64,000 nt of DNA from Pseudomonas orientalis. Lineage in GTDB: Bacteria > Pseudomonadota > Gammaproteobacteria > Pseudomonadales > Pseudomonadaceae. A program made the translations under genes and the position numbers. The stretch spans positions 1,548,501 to 1,612,500 of the forward strand of contig NZ_CP018049.1 in assembly GCF_002934065.1 (NCBI RefSeq). Reading direction: 5' to 3'. A model generated the notes under the pieces. That model had not been told where the DNA came from, searched no databases, and saw only the letters and a list, made by a program, of their open reading frames with translations. Position 1 is the first letter of the stretch; the number at the start of each line of letters is the position of its first letter. Of the stretch, positions 26,745 to 36,853 are shown in pieces.

Positions 26745-27559
26745 AACATCGAGCGTGCTTCATGCAGCTCAAGGTGCAGTTTCTCGCTGGAGGGGTCGAG
26801 CCGCAGTTTTTTCATCGCCGGCACACTCGTCATGTCGACTTTCGCCAATGGATGTTCAGTGTTGTTGTGACAGAACAGCACGGCGACCTGCACCAGGTCG
26901 ATGTAATCGAGCGGGCCGCTGTCGCGTTCCAGGTTCAGGTACTGGCCCGGCAGTTTTGCCAGCATTTCCGGGAAGTCCCAGCCACTGAGCAACTTGTCGC
27001 CCAGTATCGGATGGATGCTGTCGATCACGTGGTTAAGGCTGACCGGATCGGACAGCAACTCGTAATGGTCTTCGGCGTAGGTGAGGATCGGCAGCACGCC
27101 AATCTGGTGCACCAGGCCTCCCAGGGCCGCCTGGTCCGGCTTGAGCTGGCTGTGCCGGCGACACAAGGCATAGCTGACGCCGGCTACTTCAAGGCTGCGG
27201 CGCCACACATCGCGCATTTTCTGTTCCACCACCTCGGAGCGGGCGTGGAAGATCTGTTCCATGACCAGTCCGATGGCCAGGTTGCTGCTGTAATTGGTGC
27301 CAAGCCGCGTGATGGCGGTGTGCAGGTCGGTGACTTCCTGAGTCGCCCTCAGCAACGGGCTGTTGACCACTTTGATCAGGCGCGCCGACAGGGCCGTATC
27401 ACGACCGATCACCTTGCTCAAGTGGCTGATGCTGATCTCCGGGTCTTCGGCGGCCTGACGAATCTTCATGGCCACCTCCGGTAATGTCGGCAGAACCAGG
27501 TCATCGTTGTCGATGGCCTTCACCAAAGCCTGTTGGACTTTTTCCGCCAGCTGGTTCAT
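26738..27559 (-). CDS. HDOD domain protein
   Basis: 273-residue protein that is nearly all HDOD domain (LPTLPEVAMKIRQAAEDPEISISHLSKVIGRDTALSARLIKVVNSPLL at the start). These domains are HD-like without the metal-binding catalytic residues and act in signalling, often with cyclic-di-GMP or kinase systems. A HQIGVLPIL stretch fits the family. Its stop overlaps the end of tctE by 7 bp (convergent). Confidence 0.88.
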   Translation of the reverse strand: MNQLAEKVQQALVKAIDNDDLVLPTLPEVAMKIRQAAEDPEISISHLSKVIGRDTALSARLIKVVNSPLLRATQEVTDLHTAITRLGTNYSSNLAIGLVMEQIFHARSEVVEQKMRDVWRRSLEVAGVSYALCRRHSQLKPDQAALGGLVHQIGVLPILTYAEDHYELLSDPVSLNHVIDSIHPILGDKLLSGWDFPEMLAKLPGQYLNLERDSGPLDYIDLVQVAVLFCHNNTEHPLAKVDMTSVPAMKKLRLDPSSEKLHLELHEARSMFY

Positions 27560-27596
27560 TCATGCTCTCTAGGGTGTCGCAAAAAAGGTGCAGCGA

Positions 27597-28538
27597 TCAA
27601 CGCTGGATCTCGCGATCGCGATCCAGCGCGTAGGGCAGGTCGAGCAACTGCAGGCCGGGGCCTTCCAGGCTACCTAAACGGATGTCGCCATTGTCGGCAG
27701 CTTCGGCTTGCAGCACGGCAAGAAGTTCAATTGACTGGTCGGCTTTTGCCGCGATGACCACTTCGCCAATCGAACTGTTATGGCTGGGGGCAAACAGTGC
27801 GGTGCCTGGCTCGGGCAATTGGGCTGCAACCAGGCTCAGGCGGTACAGGCGGCGCTTGAGTTTGCCGAGGTACTGCATGCGCGCGACGATTTCCTGGCCG
27901 GTATAGCAGCCTTTCTTGAAGCTGACCCCGCCCACGGCTTGCAGATTGAGCATCTGCGGGATGAACAGTTCGCGGGTCTGCGGCATCACTTGGCCGATGC
28001 CGGCGCGAATCTGGCCCAGCAGCCATTCGTTCAGCTCGGCTTGCGGCAGGGTGACCGTCAATTGGCTGAGCAGGCTCTCGGTATGTTCGGCGGGTGCCCA
28101 AAGTTCAGCGCGGTCGGGCGAGACGCGGATGGCGATGAGCGCCTCGGTACGTACCACGCTGTCCGTCTCGATCGGTAAGGCCAGGCCAAGGGCGGATAAA
28201 GCCTGATCGGCATTCGCCAGACCAAAACGCACCCAGGTGGCGCTTTCATCGGTGAGTATGGATTTGGAGAACACCGCGTATTTCTTCAGGTCCGCCAGTT
28301 GCGGTTCGAGCAGTTCGCTGGCCATGGCCAGGAGCACGCCGTCACCTTGTAACAGGATGCGAAAACTGGACTGCATCCGGCCTTTTTGCGTGCAGCGCGC
28401 GCCCAGGCTGGCCTGGGTGTCACTCAGGTAATTGAGGTTGCAGGTCAACTGGCCCTGCAGGAACTTGGCAGCGTCAGCACCGCGGACGGCAAGAACGCCT
28501 TCGTGGGTCAGGGAGCAGAAGAAAGCAGAGTCGGCCAT
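27597..28538 (-). CDS. ygfZ: Folate-binding protein YgfZ
   Basis: 313-residue protein related to glycine cleavage T protein. The conserved KGCYTGQEIVARMQYLGK motif containing the functional cysteine is present. YgfZ uses tetrahydrofolate to support repair and assembly of iron-sulfur enzymes such as MiaB. Divergent from sdhE, which also serves respiratory flavo-iron enzymes. Confidence 0.93.
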   Translation of the reverse strand: MADSAFFCSLTHEGVLAVRGADAAKFLQGQLTCNLNYLSDTQASLGARCTQKGRMQSSFRILLQGDGVLLAMASELLEPQLADLKKYAVFSKSILTDESATWVRFGLANADQALSALGLALPIETDSVVRTEALIAIRVSPDRAELWAPAEHTESLLSQLTVTLPQAELNEWLLGQIRAGIGQVMPQTRELFIPQMLNLQAVGGVSFKKGCYTGQEIVARMQYLGKLKRRLYRLSLVAAQLPEPGTALFAPSHNSSIGEVVIAAKADQSIELLAVLQAEAADNGDIRLGSLEGPGLQLLDLPYALDRDREIQR

Positions 28539-28678
28539 GGGTCATCGCAGGTTAAAAAGTCATGGGTGCATCATAGAGGGGCGCCCGGCAAATGCATAGT
28601 TTCCATGGGGCGCGACCAAAGCCGACTGGTCCGGTGCCGTCGGGCCTGTATACTTGCGCTCTATTTGAGGAGCGTTCC

Positions 28679-28933
28679 ATGGTCGAAGATGTAGAAATCA
28701 ATCGCCTCTACTGGCACAGCCGTCGTGGCATGCTGGAATTGGACGTGTTGCTGGTGCCTTTCACCAAAGAAGTCTATGCAACGCTCAACCAGGTGGATCG
28801 CGACCTTTACGTCCGATTGTTGGAATGCGAGGATCAGGACATGTTCGGCTGGTTCATGGAGCGCGCCGAATCGGAAGATCCGGAGCTGCAGCGCATGGTT
28901 CGGATGATCCTGGACCGTGTCCAGCCCAAGTAA
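28679..28933 (+). CDS. sdhE: FAD assembly factor SdhE
   Basis: 84-residue protein that helps attach FAD covalently to succinate dehydrogenase. It carries the defining [20 protein letters not shown] (RGMxE motif) and [20 protein letters not shown] ribosome site precedes the ATG at 28679. It overlaps ygfX by 17 bp and faces away from ygfZ. Confidence 0.95.
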   Translation: MVEDVEINRLYWHSRRGMLELDVLLVPFTKEVYATLNQVDRDLYVRLLECEDQDMFGWFMERAESEDPELQRMVRMILDRVQPK

Positions 28934-29363
28934 CCGTTTTGAATGCCGCTGGCAGGCCTCACGGCTGTTGCTGGCGGCGTATCTGCTTGCCCAGCTGCTC
29001 GCGCTGGGTGCCTGCCTGGTGGTCGACCTGCCTTTTGCCTCCCTCGGCCTGCTGGTGTGCCTGGCCCACGCCACGTGGGTGTTGCCGCGACATATCCTGC
29101 TGACTCATCGCTCGTCGATTCGCGGCCTGCGCCGCGATGAAGAGGGCTGGCAATTGTTCAGCGCCGAGCGCGGCTGGCACAGCGTGCAGTTACGGCCCGA
29201 CAGCCTGGCGCTGCCGCTGGTGGTGGTGCTGCGTTATCGCGTGCAGGGTGAGCGGTGGGTGCGCTCCCTTTGTGTGCCTCGCGACTCGCAGAGCGCCGAT
29301 ATGCACCGGCGCCTGCGCGTCCGCTTGAAGTTCAGTCGCCGTAGGTGGCTGGCACCAGAATAG
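28917..29363 (+). CDS. YgfX-like membrane protein
   Basis: 148-residue protein starting with GTG inside the end of sdhE. It begins with a short basic segment, then two close membrane helices (about 15-37 and 38-57), then a soluble C-terminal domain ([24 protein letters not shown]). YgfX proteins are partners of SdhE; in E. coli YgfX has been called a toxin acting on cytoskeletal proteins, which remains debated. Its 3' end overlaps nadB by 32 bp. Confidence 0.8.
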   Translation: MSSPSNRFECRWQASRLLLAAYLLAQLLALGACLVVDLPFASLGLLVCLAHATWVLPRHILLTHRSSIRGLRRDEEGWQLFSAERGWHSVQLRPDSLALPLVVVLRYRVQGERWVRSLCVPRDSQSADMHRRLRVRLKFSRRRWLAPE

Positions 29364-30948
29364 TGTCGCGGGCCTCGGGCAGCATCTGCGGGTAGTCCAG
29401 GGTGTAATGCAGGCCCCGGCTTTCCTTGCGCTCCATGGCCGAGCGGATCATCAGCTCGGCGACTTGAGCCAGGTTGCGCAGTTCGATCAGGTCGCGACTG
29501 ACTTTATAGTTGCTGTAGAACTCGTCGATTTCATCCAGCAGCAATCGCACCCGGTGCTGTGCCCGTTGCAGGCGCTTGTTGGTGCGCACGATCCCCACGT
29601 AGTCCCACATGAAGCGCCGCAGCTCGTCCCAGTTGTGCGCGATGATCACGTCTTCGTCCGAATCCGTTACCTGACTGGCATCCCAGCGGGGCAGGGCGGC
29701 GGGTACCGGGATGCGCGGCAGTTGTTCAAGGATGTCCGCCGCTGCCGAGCGCGCGTACACGAAGCATTCGAGCAGCGAGTTGCTGGCCATGCGGTTGGCG
29801 CCGTGCAGGCCGGTGAAGCTGGTTTCGCCGATGGCGTACAGGCCGGGCACGTCGGTGCGGCCGTGTTGGTCGACCATCACGCCGCCGCAGGTGTAATGCG
29901 CGGCAGGTACCACCGGGATCGGGCCTTTGGTGATGTCGATGTTGAAGGTCAGGCAACGTTCATAGACGGTGGGAAAGTGCGTCTTGATGAAGGCCTCCGG
30001 TTTGTGGCTGATGTCCAGGTAGACGCAGTCGATACCCAGGCGCTTCATTTCATGGTCAATGGCGCGGGCGACGATGTCGCGCGGCGCCAGTTCGGCGCGT
30101 GGGTCGAAGCGCTGCATGAAGCGTTCGCCATTGGGCAGCTTCAAGTGCGCACCTTCGCCGCGCAACGCCTCGGTGATCAGGAAACTCTTGGCCTGGGGGT
30201 GATACAGGCACGTGGGATGGAACTGGTTGAATTCCAGGTTCGCCACTCGGCAGCCCGAGCGCCAGGCCATGGCGATGCCGTCGCCGCAGGCCCCGTCAGG
30301 GTTGCTGGTATAGAGGTAGACCTTGGCTGCGCCGCCCGAGGCAAGGATGGTGAAGCGCGCGCCATAGGTGTCGACTTCACCGCTGGCGCGGTTCAGCACA
30401 TAGGCGCCGAGGCAGCGCTCGCCGGCAAGGCCCAGGCGTTTTTCGGTAATCAGGTCGACCGCGACGCGCTGCTCCAGCAATTCGATATTGGGCCGTTGGC
30501 GGGCCTGATCGAGCAGCGTCTTGAAGATGGCGGCGCCGGTGGCATCGGCGGCGTGGATGATGCGGCGGTGGCTGTGGCCGCCTTCACGGGTCAGGTGGAA
30601 CTCGAATCCACCGTCGTCGTTGCCTGCATGCTCATCGCGCGTGAAGGGCACCCCCTGGTCGATCAACCATTGAATGGCTTCCCGGCTATGCTCGACCGTG
30701 AAGCGCACCGCGTCTTCATTGCACAGGCCGCCGCCGGCATTGAGGGTGTCTTCGACATGGGATTGGACGGTGTCGGTGTCGTCCAGCACGGCAGCAACAC
30801 CGCCTTGCGCCCAGAATGTCGAACCGTTGGCCAGGTCGCCCTTGCTCAGGACGGCAATGCGCAGATGGCCGGGGAGGGTCAGCGCCAGGCTCAAGCCGGC
30901 GGCACCGCTGCCGATCACCAGGACATCGTGTTGAAACTGTTGGCTCAT
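29332..30948 (-). CDS. nadB: L-aspartate oxidase NadB
   Basis: First enzyme of NAD synthesis from aspartate, making iminoaspartate with FAD. 538 residues, the usual length. N-terminal [19 protein letters not shown] binds FAD; the active-site loop [19 protein letters not shown] and the substrate segment [25 protein letters not shown] are present, with the fumarate-reductase-type C-terminal domain. Convergent with ygfX and divergent from the algU operon. Confidence 0.95.
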   Translation of the reverse strand: MSQQFQHDVLVIGSGAAGLSLALTLPGHLRIAVLSKGDLANGSTFWAQGGVAAVLDDTDTVQSHVEDTLNAGGGLCNEDAVRFTVEHSREAIQWLIDQGVPFTRDEHAGNDDGGFEFHLTREGGHSHRRIIHAADATGAAIFKTLLDQARQRPNIELLEQRVAVDLITEKRLGLAGERCLGAYVLNRASGEVDTYGARFTILASGGAAKVYLYTSNPDGACGDGIAMAWRSGCRVANLEFNQFHPTCLYHPQAKSFLITEALRGEGAHLKLPNGERFMQRFDPRAELAPRDIVARAIDHEMKRLGIDCVYLDISHKPEAFIKTHFPTVYERCLTFNIDITKGPIPVVPAAHYTCGGVMVDQHGRTDVPGLYAIGETSFTGLHGANRMASNSLLECFVYARSAAADILEQLPRIPVPAALPRWDASQVTDSDEDVIIAHNWDELRRFMWDYVGIVRTNKRLQRAQHRVRLLLDEIDEFYSNYKVSRDLIELRNLAQVAELMIRSAMERKESRGLHYTLDYPQMLPEARDTILVPATYGD

Positions 30949-31129
30949 TGAATGGATTCCGCAAAAAGCGATCCGGAGAGGAGGCGCAAGCAGGACGCCT
31001 GGATCGGCGAATCAAAGGGGCACACAGGCCACTAGTATATAGAGGGGTGGAGCGGCACAATAGCCAGGCATTCGTGGCATTGTGAGATTACGGTGCACAG
31101 CTTCGGTTTCACAGCCGGTCAGCGAGCGG

Positions 31130-31156
31130 GAACTTTTTGCATAGGCCCCGACTCAA
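31130..31156 (+). promoter_or_regulatory. AlgU-type promoter, distal
   Basis: GAACTT at 31130-31135, 17 bp, TCAA at 31153-31156. This matches the AlgU/RpoE consensus (GAACTT-N16/17-TCnnA) and lies in the 461-bp gap between nadB and algU, which otherwise holds no gene I can see. Confidence 0.7.
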
Positions 31157-31323
31157 TAGCAGGTTGCCCGAAAGCTGGGAAGACGTTGTGTTTATTGGCC
31201 CGTCGGGAGCATTGGACGCGTCAGAAGACCGACGACAAGATTATTCGCGCAGCCGGCGTTGCCTGAGCTGCGTTTTTCGTGTGTGCCAAATCAGTGCGTG
31301 CCGGAAACTTGCTTGAAGGGGGA

Positions 31324-31350
31324 GAACTTTTGCGAAAAGCCCGAGTCTAT
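31324..31350 (+). promoter_or_regulatory. AlgU-type promoter, proximal
   Basis: GAACTT at 31324-31329, 16 bp, TCTAT at 31346-31350. It is about 60 bp before algU and gives autoregulation, as known for P. aeruginosa algU. Confidence 0.75.
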
Positions 31351-31409
31351 GTTTGCAAGCCTGATCGTTTAGTTATGCAAGCCTCCTTCGAGTACAACGA
31401 GGAGTGTTC

Positions 31410-31991
31410 ATGCTAACCCAGGAAGAGGATCAGCAGCTGGTCGAACGCGTACAACGCGGCGATAAGCGCGCATTTGATCTGTTGGTGCTGAAATATCAGC
31501 ACAAAATTCTCGGGTTGATCGTGCGGTTTGTGCACGACACCCATGAAGCGCAGGACGTTGCACAGGAAGCCTTTATCAAGGCATACCGTGCACTGGGCAA
31601 TTTTCGCGGTGATAGCGCGTTTTATACGTGGCTGTACCGCATCGCCATCAACACGGCGAAGAACTATCTGGTGTCTCGCGGTCGCCGCCCACCAGACAGT
31701 GATGTCAGTTCAGAAGATGCTGAATTCTATGATGGTGATCACGGCCTCAAAGATCTCGAGTCGCCGGAGCGTGCTTTGCTGCGCGACGAGATCGAGGGAA
31801 CCGTTCATCGAACGATTCAGCAACTGCCAGAAGATTTGCGTACGGCGTTAACTTTACGTGAATTCGATGGTCTGAGTTACGAAGACATTGCGAGCGTCAT
31901 GCAATGTCCGGTGGGGACTGTAAGGTCACGGATTTTCCGGGCCCGGGAAGCCATCGACAAAGCCTTGCAACCGTTGTTGCAGGAAAACTAA
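31410..31991 (+). CDS. algU: Envelope-stress sigma factor AlgU (RpoE, sigma-22)
   Basis: 193-residue ECF sigma factor nearly identical in pattern to known AlgU: MLTQEEDQQLVERVQRGDKRAF, region 2 DVAQEAFIKAYRALGNFRGDSAFYTWLYRIAINTAKNYL, and region 4 LREFDGLSYEDIASVMQCPVGTVRSRIFRAREA. Controls alginate and envelope-stress genes and is held inactive by MucA. The start at 31410 follows AGGAGT. Confidence 0.97.
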   Translation: MLTQEEDQQLVERVQRGDKRAFDLLVLKYQHKILGLIVRFVHDTHEAQDVAQEAFIKAYRALGNFRGDSAFYTWLYRIAINTAKNYLVSRGRRPPDSDVSSEDAEFYDGDHGLKDLESPERALLRDEIEGTVHRTIQQLPEDLRTALTLREFDGLSYEDIASVMQCPVGTVRSRIFRAREAIDKALQPLLQEN

Positions 31992-32023
31992 AGACAGCGG
32001 CGACAGCCAAGAGAGGAACCGCC

Positions 32024-32611
32024 ATGAGTCGTGATGCCCTGCAGGAATCGCTGTCCGCAGTGATGGATAACGAAGCGGATGAACTGGAACTTCGTCGAGT
32101 GCTCAACGCATTTGATGATGCCCAAACCCGTGATACCTGGTCTCGTTACCAAGTCGCTCGGGCGGTGATGCACAAGGATCTTCTAATCCCTCGTCTGGAT
32201 ATTGCTGCGGCCGTTTCTGCCGCGTTGGCCGATGAAGCCGTTCCGGCAAAAGCTGCTCGTGGTCCATGGCGTAGCCTGGGTCGCCTGGCAGTCGCTGCTT
32301 CGGTGACCGTCGCCGTACTGGCCGGTGTTCGTCTGTACAACCAGGACGAAATCGCCGGTGCCGAGCTGGCCCAGCAGACTCAGCAACCGGTTATGGCCGG
32401 TCCGCAAGTCAAAGGCCCGGCAGTACTGGCTGGCTACAAGGAAAGCTCTGATACCGCTGGCCCTATGGCCAACGGTGTGCTTCAGGGGCAAGCCGGCTGG
32501 CAGGATCAGCGTCTACCCGGCTACCTGCGTCAACATGCGCAGGAAGCGGCTGGCAAGAATGCTGAAAGTGCCCTTCCATACGCTCGCGCAGCAAGCCTGG
32601 AAAACCGCTGA
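32024..32611 (+). CDS. mucA: Anti-sigma factor MucA
   Basis: 195-residue inner-membrane protein. Cytoplasmic AlgU-binding domain 1-80 (MSRDALQESLSAVMDNEADELELRR...), one membrane helix at about 86-105, and a periplasmic tail that MucB protects and AlgW cleaves. The reading frame is intact, so AlgU should be under control (non-mucoid). RBS GAGAGGA lies before the ATG at 32024. Confidence 0.96.
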   Translation: MSRDALQESLSAVMDNEADELELRRVLNAFDDAQTRDTWSRYQVARAVMHKDLLIPRLDIAAAVSAALADEAVPAKAARGPWRSLGRLAVAASVTVAVLAGVRLYNQDEIAGAELAQQTQQPVMAGPQVKGPAVLAGYKESSDTAGPMANGVLQGQAGWQDQRLPGYLRQHAQEAAGKNAESALPYARAASLENR

Positions 32612-32627
32612 ACCGTTAAGGAGCCCT

Positions 32628-33587
32628 ATGCGCGCCATACCGCTCCTTACGCTTTTGCTCAGTAGTTGGTTTGCACTACCCGCCCATGCCGATGACGCCC
32701 AAGACTGGCTGACTCGACTTGGGCGTGCAGAGCAGCAGCAAAGCTTTCAAGGTACGTTCATTTATGAGCGTAACGGCAGTTTTTCGACCCACGACATCTG
32801 GCATCTCGTCCAGAACGGTCAGGTCCGGGAGCGGCTATTGCAGCTCGATGGCTCTGCCCAGGAAGTCGTACGGGTGGACGGCCATGCCCAGTGCGTCAGC
32901 GGCACACTTGTGGCCGGCCTGGGGAATTCTCGTGACGCTGCGTCACGTTCGCTGGACCCGCAAAAACTCAATCAATTCTACGAACTGGCCGTGATCGGAA
33001 AATCTCGCGTGGCCGGTCGTAATGCCGTGGTTGTGTCCATCACCCCGCGTGACCATTATCGCTATGGTTTCGAGCTGCACCTGGATCGTGACACTGCATT
33101 ACCCCTCAAGTCGTTGCTGCTCAGTGAGCAGGGGCGACTGTTGGAGCGCTTTCAGTTTGTTCGACTGAATACGTCCTCCGCCCCCACTGATCGTGATTTG
33201 CAGCCCGGCAGCGAATGCACGCCTGTTGCGCCTGGTCGAAGCAAGGCAGCGCAAACGCCCGCCTCCAACACGTGGCACCTGGATTGGTTGCCACCTGGCT
33301 TTGTGCTGACTGGGAATACATCTCGCAAAGACCCTCAGACCAAGTCCACCATCGACAGCTTGATGTACGACGATGGGCTCGCACGCTTTTCGGTGTTTCT
33401 GGAATCTACCGACGGTGCGAGCGTAACGGAGACCCGCACTCAGCTTGGACCTACGGTTGCAGTGTCCCGCCATCTAAATACGGTGGACGGCGAGATAATG
33501 GTGACGGTTGTAGGTGAAATCCCGATTGGCACCGCCGAGCGCATCGCATTGTCGGTTCGCGGTGAAAAGACCGCGGCCAAGCCTTGA
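32628..33587 (+). CDS. mucB: Periplasmic negative regulator MucB
   Basis: 319-residue protein with a signal peptide (about 1-21, ending PAHA) and the MucB/RseB fold (DDAQDWLTRLGRAEQQQSFQGTFIYERNGSFSTHDIWHL). It binds the MucA periplasmic domain and blocks proteolysis until envelope damage. The start at 32628 is preceded by AAGGAGC. It is followed directly by mucD after 233 bp with no mucC. Confidence 0.95.
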   Translation: MRAIPLLTLLLSSWFALPAHADDAQDWLTRLGRAEQQQSFQGTFIYERNGSFSTHDIWHLVQNGQVRERLLQLDGSAQEVVRVDGHAQCVSGTLVAGLGNSRDAASRSLDPQKLNQFYELAVIGKSRVAGRNAVVVSITPRDHYRYGFELHLDRDTALPLKSLLLSEQGRLLERFQFVRLNTSSAPTDRDLQPGSECTPVAPGRSKAAQTPASNTWHLDWLPPGFVLTGNTSRKDPQTKSTIDSLMYDDGLARFSVFLESTDGASVTETRTQLGPTVAVSRHLNTVDGEIMVTVVGEIPIGTAERIALSVRGEKTAAKP

Positions 33588-33820
33588 GCCGTTAATCCAG
33601 TGTTCATCCTGATCTTTCACTCTGCGCTAATGCCGGGTACCTGCCGAGAGCATGAAATGTCTGGATCAGCATTTTCACTTGCAAAAAACTTATATGTTTT
33701 TTATAGGTCAGGGCTTCTCGGCCCTGGCCTTGTTTGTTCGCGGAACAAAAAATGTCGGTCGCGGTTTTCGGCGTTTTTTGAACCCTGTCGCTCAACCCTG
33801 CTCGTCGTAACGGGAGCTGT

Positions 33821-35260
33821 ATGTCGATACCTCGTTTGAAGTCTTACCTATCCATAGTCGCCACGGTGCTGGTGCTGGGTCAGGCCGTGCCCGCGCAAGC
33901 GGTCGAGCTGCCTGACTTTACCCAACTGGTAGAGCAGGCTTCGCCTGCGGTGGTGAATATCAGTACCACGCAGAAATTGCCGGATCGCAAAGTATCGAAC
34001 CAGCAAATGCCCGATCTGGAAGGCCTGCCGCCGATGCTGCGCGAATTCTTCGAGCGCGGCATGCCGCAACCACGCACCCCGCGTGGCGGTGGCGGTGGCC
34101 AGCGTGAAGCGCAGTCCCTGGGTTCGGGGTTCATCATTTCGCCTGACGGCTACATCCTGACCAACAACCACGTAATTGCCGATGCCGACGAGATCCTCGT
34201 GCGCCTGGCCGATCGCAGTGAGTTGAAAGCCAAGCTGGTCGGCACCGACCCACGTTCGGACGTTGCCTTGCTGAAAATCGAAGGCAAGGACCTACCGGTG
34301 CTTAAACTGGGCAAGTCCCAGGACCTGAAAGCGGGCCAGTGGGTCGTGGCAATCGGTTCGCCGTTCGGTTTTGACCACACTGTCACCCAGGGCATCGTCA
34401 GCGCCATCGGTCGCAGCCTGCCAAACGAAAACTACGTACCGTTCATCCAGACCGACGTGCCGATCAACCCGGGCAACTCCGGTGGTCCGCTGTTCAACCT
34501 GGCTGGCGAAGTGGTAGGGATCAACTCGCAGATCTACACCCGCTCCGGTGGGTTCATGGGGGTGTCTTTTGCGATTCCGATCGATGTGGCCATGGACGTC
34601 TCCAATCAGCTGAAGGCCGGTGGCAAAGTCAGCCGTGGGTGGCTGGGTGTGGTGATCCAGGAAGTGAACAAGGACCTCGCAGAGTCGTTCGGTCTCGACA
34701 AGCCGGCGGGTGCGCTGGTCGCACAGATCCAGGATGACGGCCCGGCTGCCAAAGGTGGCCTGCAGGTCGGCGACGTTATCCTGAGCATGAACGGCCAGCC
34801 GATCATCATGTCGGCCGACTTGCCGCATCTGGTGGGCGCGCTGAAAGCGGGCAGCAAAGCCAAGTTGGAAGTGATTCGGGACGGCAAGCGCCAGAATGTC
34901 GAGCTCACTGTTGGCGCAATCCCGGAAGAGGGTGCGACCCTGGATGCCCTGGGTAACGCCAAGCCGGGTGCCGAGCGCAGCAGCAATCGCCTGGGCATTG
35001 CCGTGGTTGAGCTGACGCCTGAGCAGAAGAAGACCTTCGACCTCAAGAGCGGTGTCGTGATCAAGGAAGTCCAGGATGGCCCAGCCGCCTTGATCGGCCT
35101 GCAGCCGGGTGATGTGATCACCCACCTGAACAACCAGGCAATCGATAACACCAAGGAATTCACCGACATCGCCAAGGCGTTGCCGAAGAATCGTTCGGTG
35201 TCGATGCGCGTGTTGCGTCAGGGGCGTGCCAGCTTCATCACCTTCAAGCTGGCCGAGTAA
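33821..35260 (+). CDS. mucD: Periplasmic serine endoprotease MucD (DegP-like)
   Basis: 479-residue HtrA-family protease. Signal peptide about 1-27; catalytic histidine in TNNHVIADADE, aspartate in DPRSDVALLKIE and serine in PINPGNSGGPLFN; two PDZ domains (from about 275 and about 390). A Gly-rich loop (TPRGGGGGQRE) precedes the protease core. It degrades misfolded envelope proteins and restrains AlgU. A gap of 233 bp without a coding frame separates it from mucB. Confidence 0.96.
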   Translation: MSIPRLKSYLSIVATVLVLGQAVPAQAVELPDFTQLVEQASPAVVNISTTQKLPDRKVSNQQMPDLEGLPPMLREFFERGMPQPRTPRGGGGGQREAQSLGSGFIISPDGYILTNNHVIADADEILVRLADRSELKAKLVGTDPRSDVALLKIEGKDLPVLKLGKSQDLKAGQWVVAIGSPFGFDHTVTQGIVSAIGRSLPNENYVPFIQTDVPINPGNSGGPLFNLAGEVVGINSQIYTRSGGFMGVSFAIPIDVAMDVSNQLKAGGKVSRGWLGVVIQEVNKDLAESFGLDKPAGALVAQIQDDGPAAKGGLQVGDVILSMNGQPIIMSADLPHLVGALKAGSKAKLEVIRDGKRQNVELTVGAIPEEGATLDALGNAKPGAERSSNRLGIAVVELTPEQKKTFDLKSGVVIKEVQDGPAALIGLQPGDVITHLNNQAIDNTKEFTDIAKALPKNRSVSMRVLRQGRASFITFKLAE

Positions 35261-35274
35261 CCTTCCAGCCCAAT

Positions 35275-35311
35275 AAAAAGCCCCGCCATCGAATGATGGC
35301 GGGGCTTTTTT
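35275..35311. terminator. Bidirectional rho-independent terminator
   Basis: AAAAAGCCCCGCCATC pairs with GATGGCGGGGCTTTTT around a 5-nt loop. It closes the algU operon and the convergent protease gene. Confidence 0.95.
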
Positions 35312-35324
35312 GTGGGCGATGGGT

Positions 35325-36758
35325 TTAGCTCATCATCCCTTTCACCAGGCGTTCCTGTTCGATCAACTCACGCTGGCGTGCATCGATTCGCGAGGACAGT
35401 GGGAAGTTGTTGCCGGCGCGACGCTTGGCAAAGTCCAGTTGCTGGATGGCTTGCTGGAAATCGCCCACCAGGGCGAAGTATTCGGCGCGCGCCTGATGCA
35501 GGCCAATGATATTGCCCGACAAGCCGCGCGTTTCGGCGACCTGATACCACACGTCCGGATCATCCGGGCGGGACTTGAGCAAGCCATCCAGGGCTTTTTC
35601 CGCATCGGCGGTACGATTTTGTTTGAGCAGCAAGTCGACGCGTACCTGGTTCAGTGGATAGTTGCTGGGGTACTGGGTGAGCATACGGTCGGTGCGTTGT
35701 TGTGCGTCCGGCATGCGGTTGCTGGTGATGTCCAGTTCGATCTGCGCCAGGTTGTAGGTAATGTCGTTGGGCGCCTTGGCCAGCAATGGCGCCAGGCTTT
35801 CCCGTGCTTCCTTGAGCTGGGTGCCCTTGATCTGGGCGATGGCCAGGCCATAGCGCGCCACATCGTTTTTCGGGTTCTCGTCCAGCTGTGCCTGGAAGCG
35901 CTTGGCCGCGAGGCCCGGGGTATCTTCGTACTTCAGTTGAACTCGCGCGCGGATCAACTGATAGCGCAGGCTGTCTTCCTTGCCGCCAGGCTTGGCCTGT
36001 TCAGCGCGGTTGCGGGTGTCGGCGATCCGCGATTCGGTGACCGGGTGCGTCAGCAGGAATTCCGGTGGCTTGGCGTCGAAGCGGTACTGGCGCATCAGGC
36101 GCTCGAACATGGTGGGCATGGAGCGCGGGTCGTAGCCGGCTTTTTCCAGGTTGACGATGCCGATTCGGTCGGCCTCCTGTTCGTTCTGCCTGGAGAATCG
36201 ACGCTGCTCCTGGATCGCGGCGGCCTGGGAGCCGGCAATCGCGGCAATGCCCGCATCGCCGGCGCCCGCCGCGGCTGCAATGATGCCGCCGAGCAGGGCA
36301 GCCATCATCGGGATCTGCATACGCGACTGCGCTTCCACACCTCGGGCAAAGTGGCGTTGGGACAAGTGCGCCAATTCGTGGGCCAGCACCGATGCGTATT
36401 CACCTTCGGTCTGGGCATTGAGGAACAGGCCGCCATTGACCCCGACGATCCCGCCGGGTGCGGCGAAGGCGTTGAGCTGCGGGCTGTTGATCAGGATGAA
36501 TTCCAGGCGTCGGTCATTGACCTGGCTGGTCTCGACCAGTTTGTACACGCTGGTTTCGACGTAATCCTTAAGCTGTGGATCATTGAGCTGCGAGACCTGG
36601 CCGCGCAGATAGGCCAGCCATGCGCGGCCCAGTTGATATTCCTGCTGCGGCGAGACAATGGCAGAACTGGCGTCGCCGAGTGACGGCAGCTCATCAGCGA
36701 AGGCCGGGGAGGCCAGCAGGCAGGCCAGCGTCAGCAGGGTAGGGCGCAAAAAAGTCAT
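35325..36758 (-). CDS. M48-family metalloprotease, BepA-like with TPR repeats
   Basis: 477-residue periplasmic protein with signal peptide (about 1-21, ending SPAFA), the zinc site VLAHELAHLSQRH (HExxH) and downstream EADRIG, then a TPR region (about 300-470). The arrangement is that of BepA/YfgC, which helps LptD and BAM assembly and removes failed intermediates. The ATG at 36758 is preferred to the one six bases upstream. It is next to the AlgU operon, whose stress it likely relieves. Confidence 0.9.
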   Translation of the reverse strand: MTFLRPTLLTLACLLASPAFADELPSLGDASSAIVSPQQEYQLGRAWLAYLRGQVSQLNDPQLKDYVETSVYKLVETSQVNDRRLEFILINSPQLNAFAAPGGIVGVNGGLFLNAQTEGEYASVLAHELAHLSQRHFARGVEAQSRMQIPMMAALLGGIIAAAAGAGDAGIAAIAGSQAAAIQEQRRFSRQNEQEADRIGIVNLEKAGYDPRSMPTMFERLMRQYRFDAKPPEFLLTHPVTESRIADTRNRAEQAKPGGKEDSLRYQLIRARVQLKYEDTPGLAAKRFQAQLDENPKNDVARYGLAIAQIKGTQLKEARESLAPLLAKAPNDITYNLAQIELDITSNRMPDAQQRTDRMLTQYPSNYPLNQVRVDLLLKQNRTADAEKALDGLLKSRPDDPDVWYQVAETRGLSGNIIGLHQARAEYFALVGDFQQAIQQLDFAKRRAGNNFPLSSRIDARQRELIEQERLVKGMMS

Positions 36759-36853
36759 GCACAAAGCCTTTCGACAAAGAGCTTACTGTAGCCGGACACT
36801 GAGCTTGGGACCAGATATTCTAAGCCGCTCAAATGTTTGCCTGGAGTAACACC

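Noticed and set aside
29407..30951. Plus-strand frame opposite nadB
   Set aside because: Shadow of nadB, whose minus-strand frame carries all aspartate-oxidase motifs.
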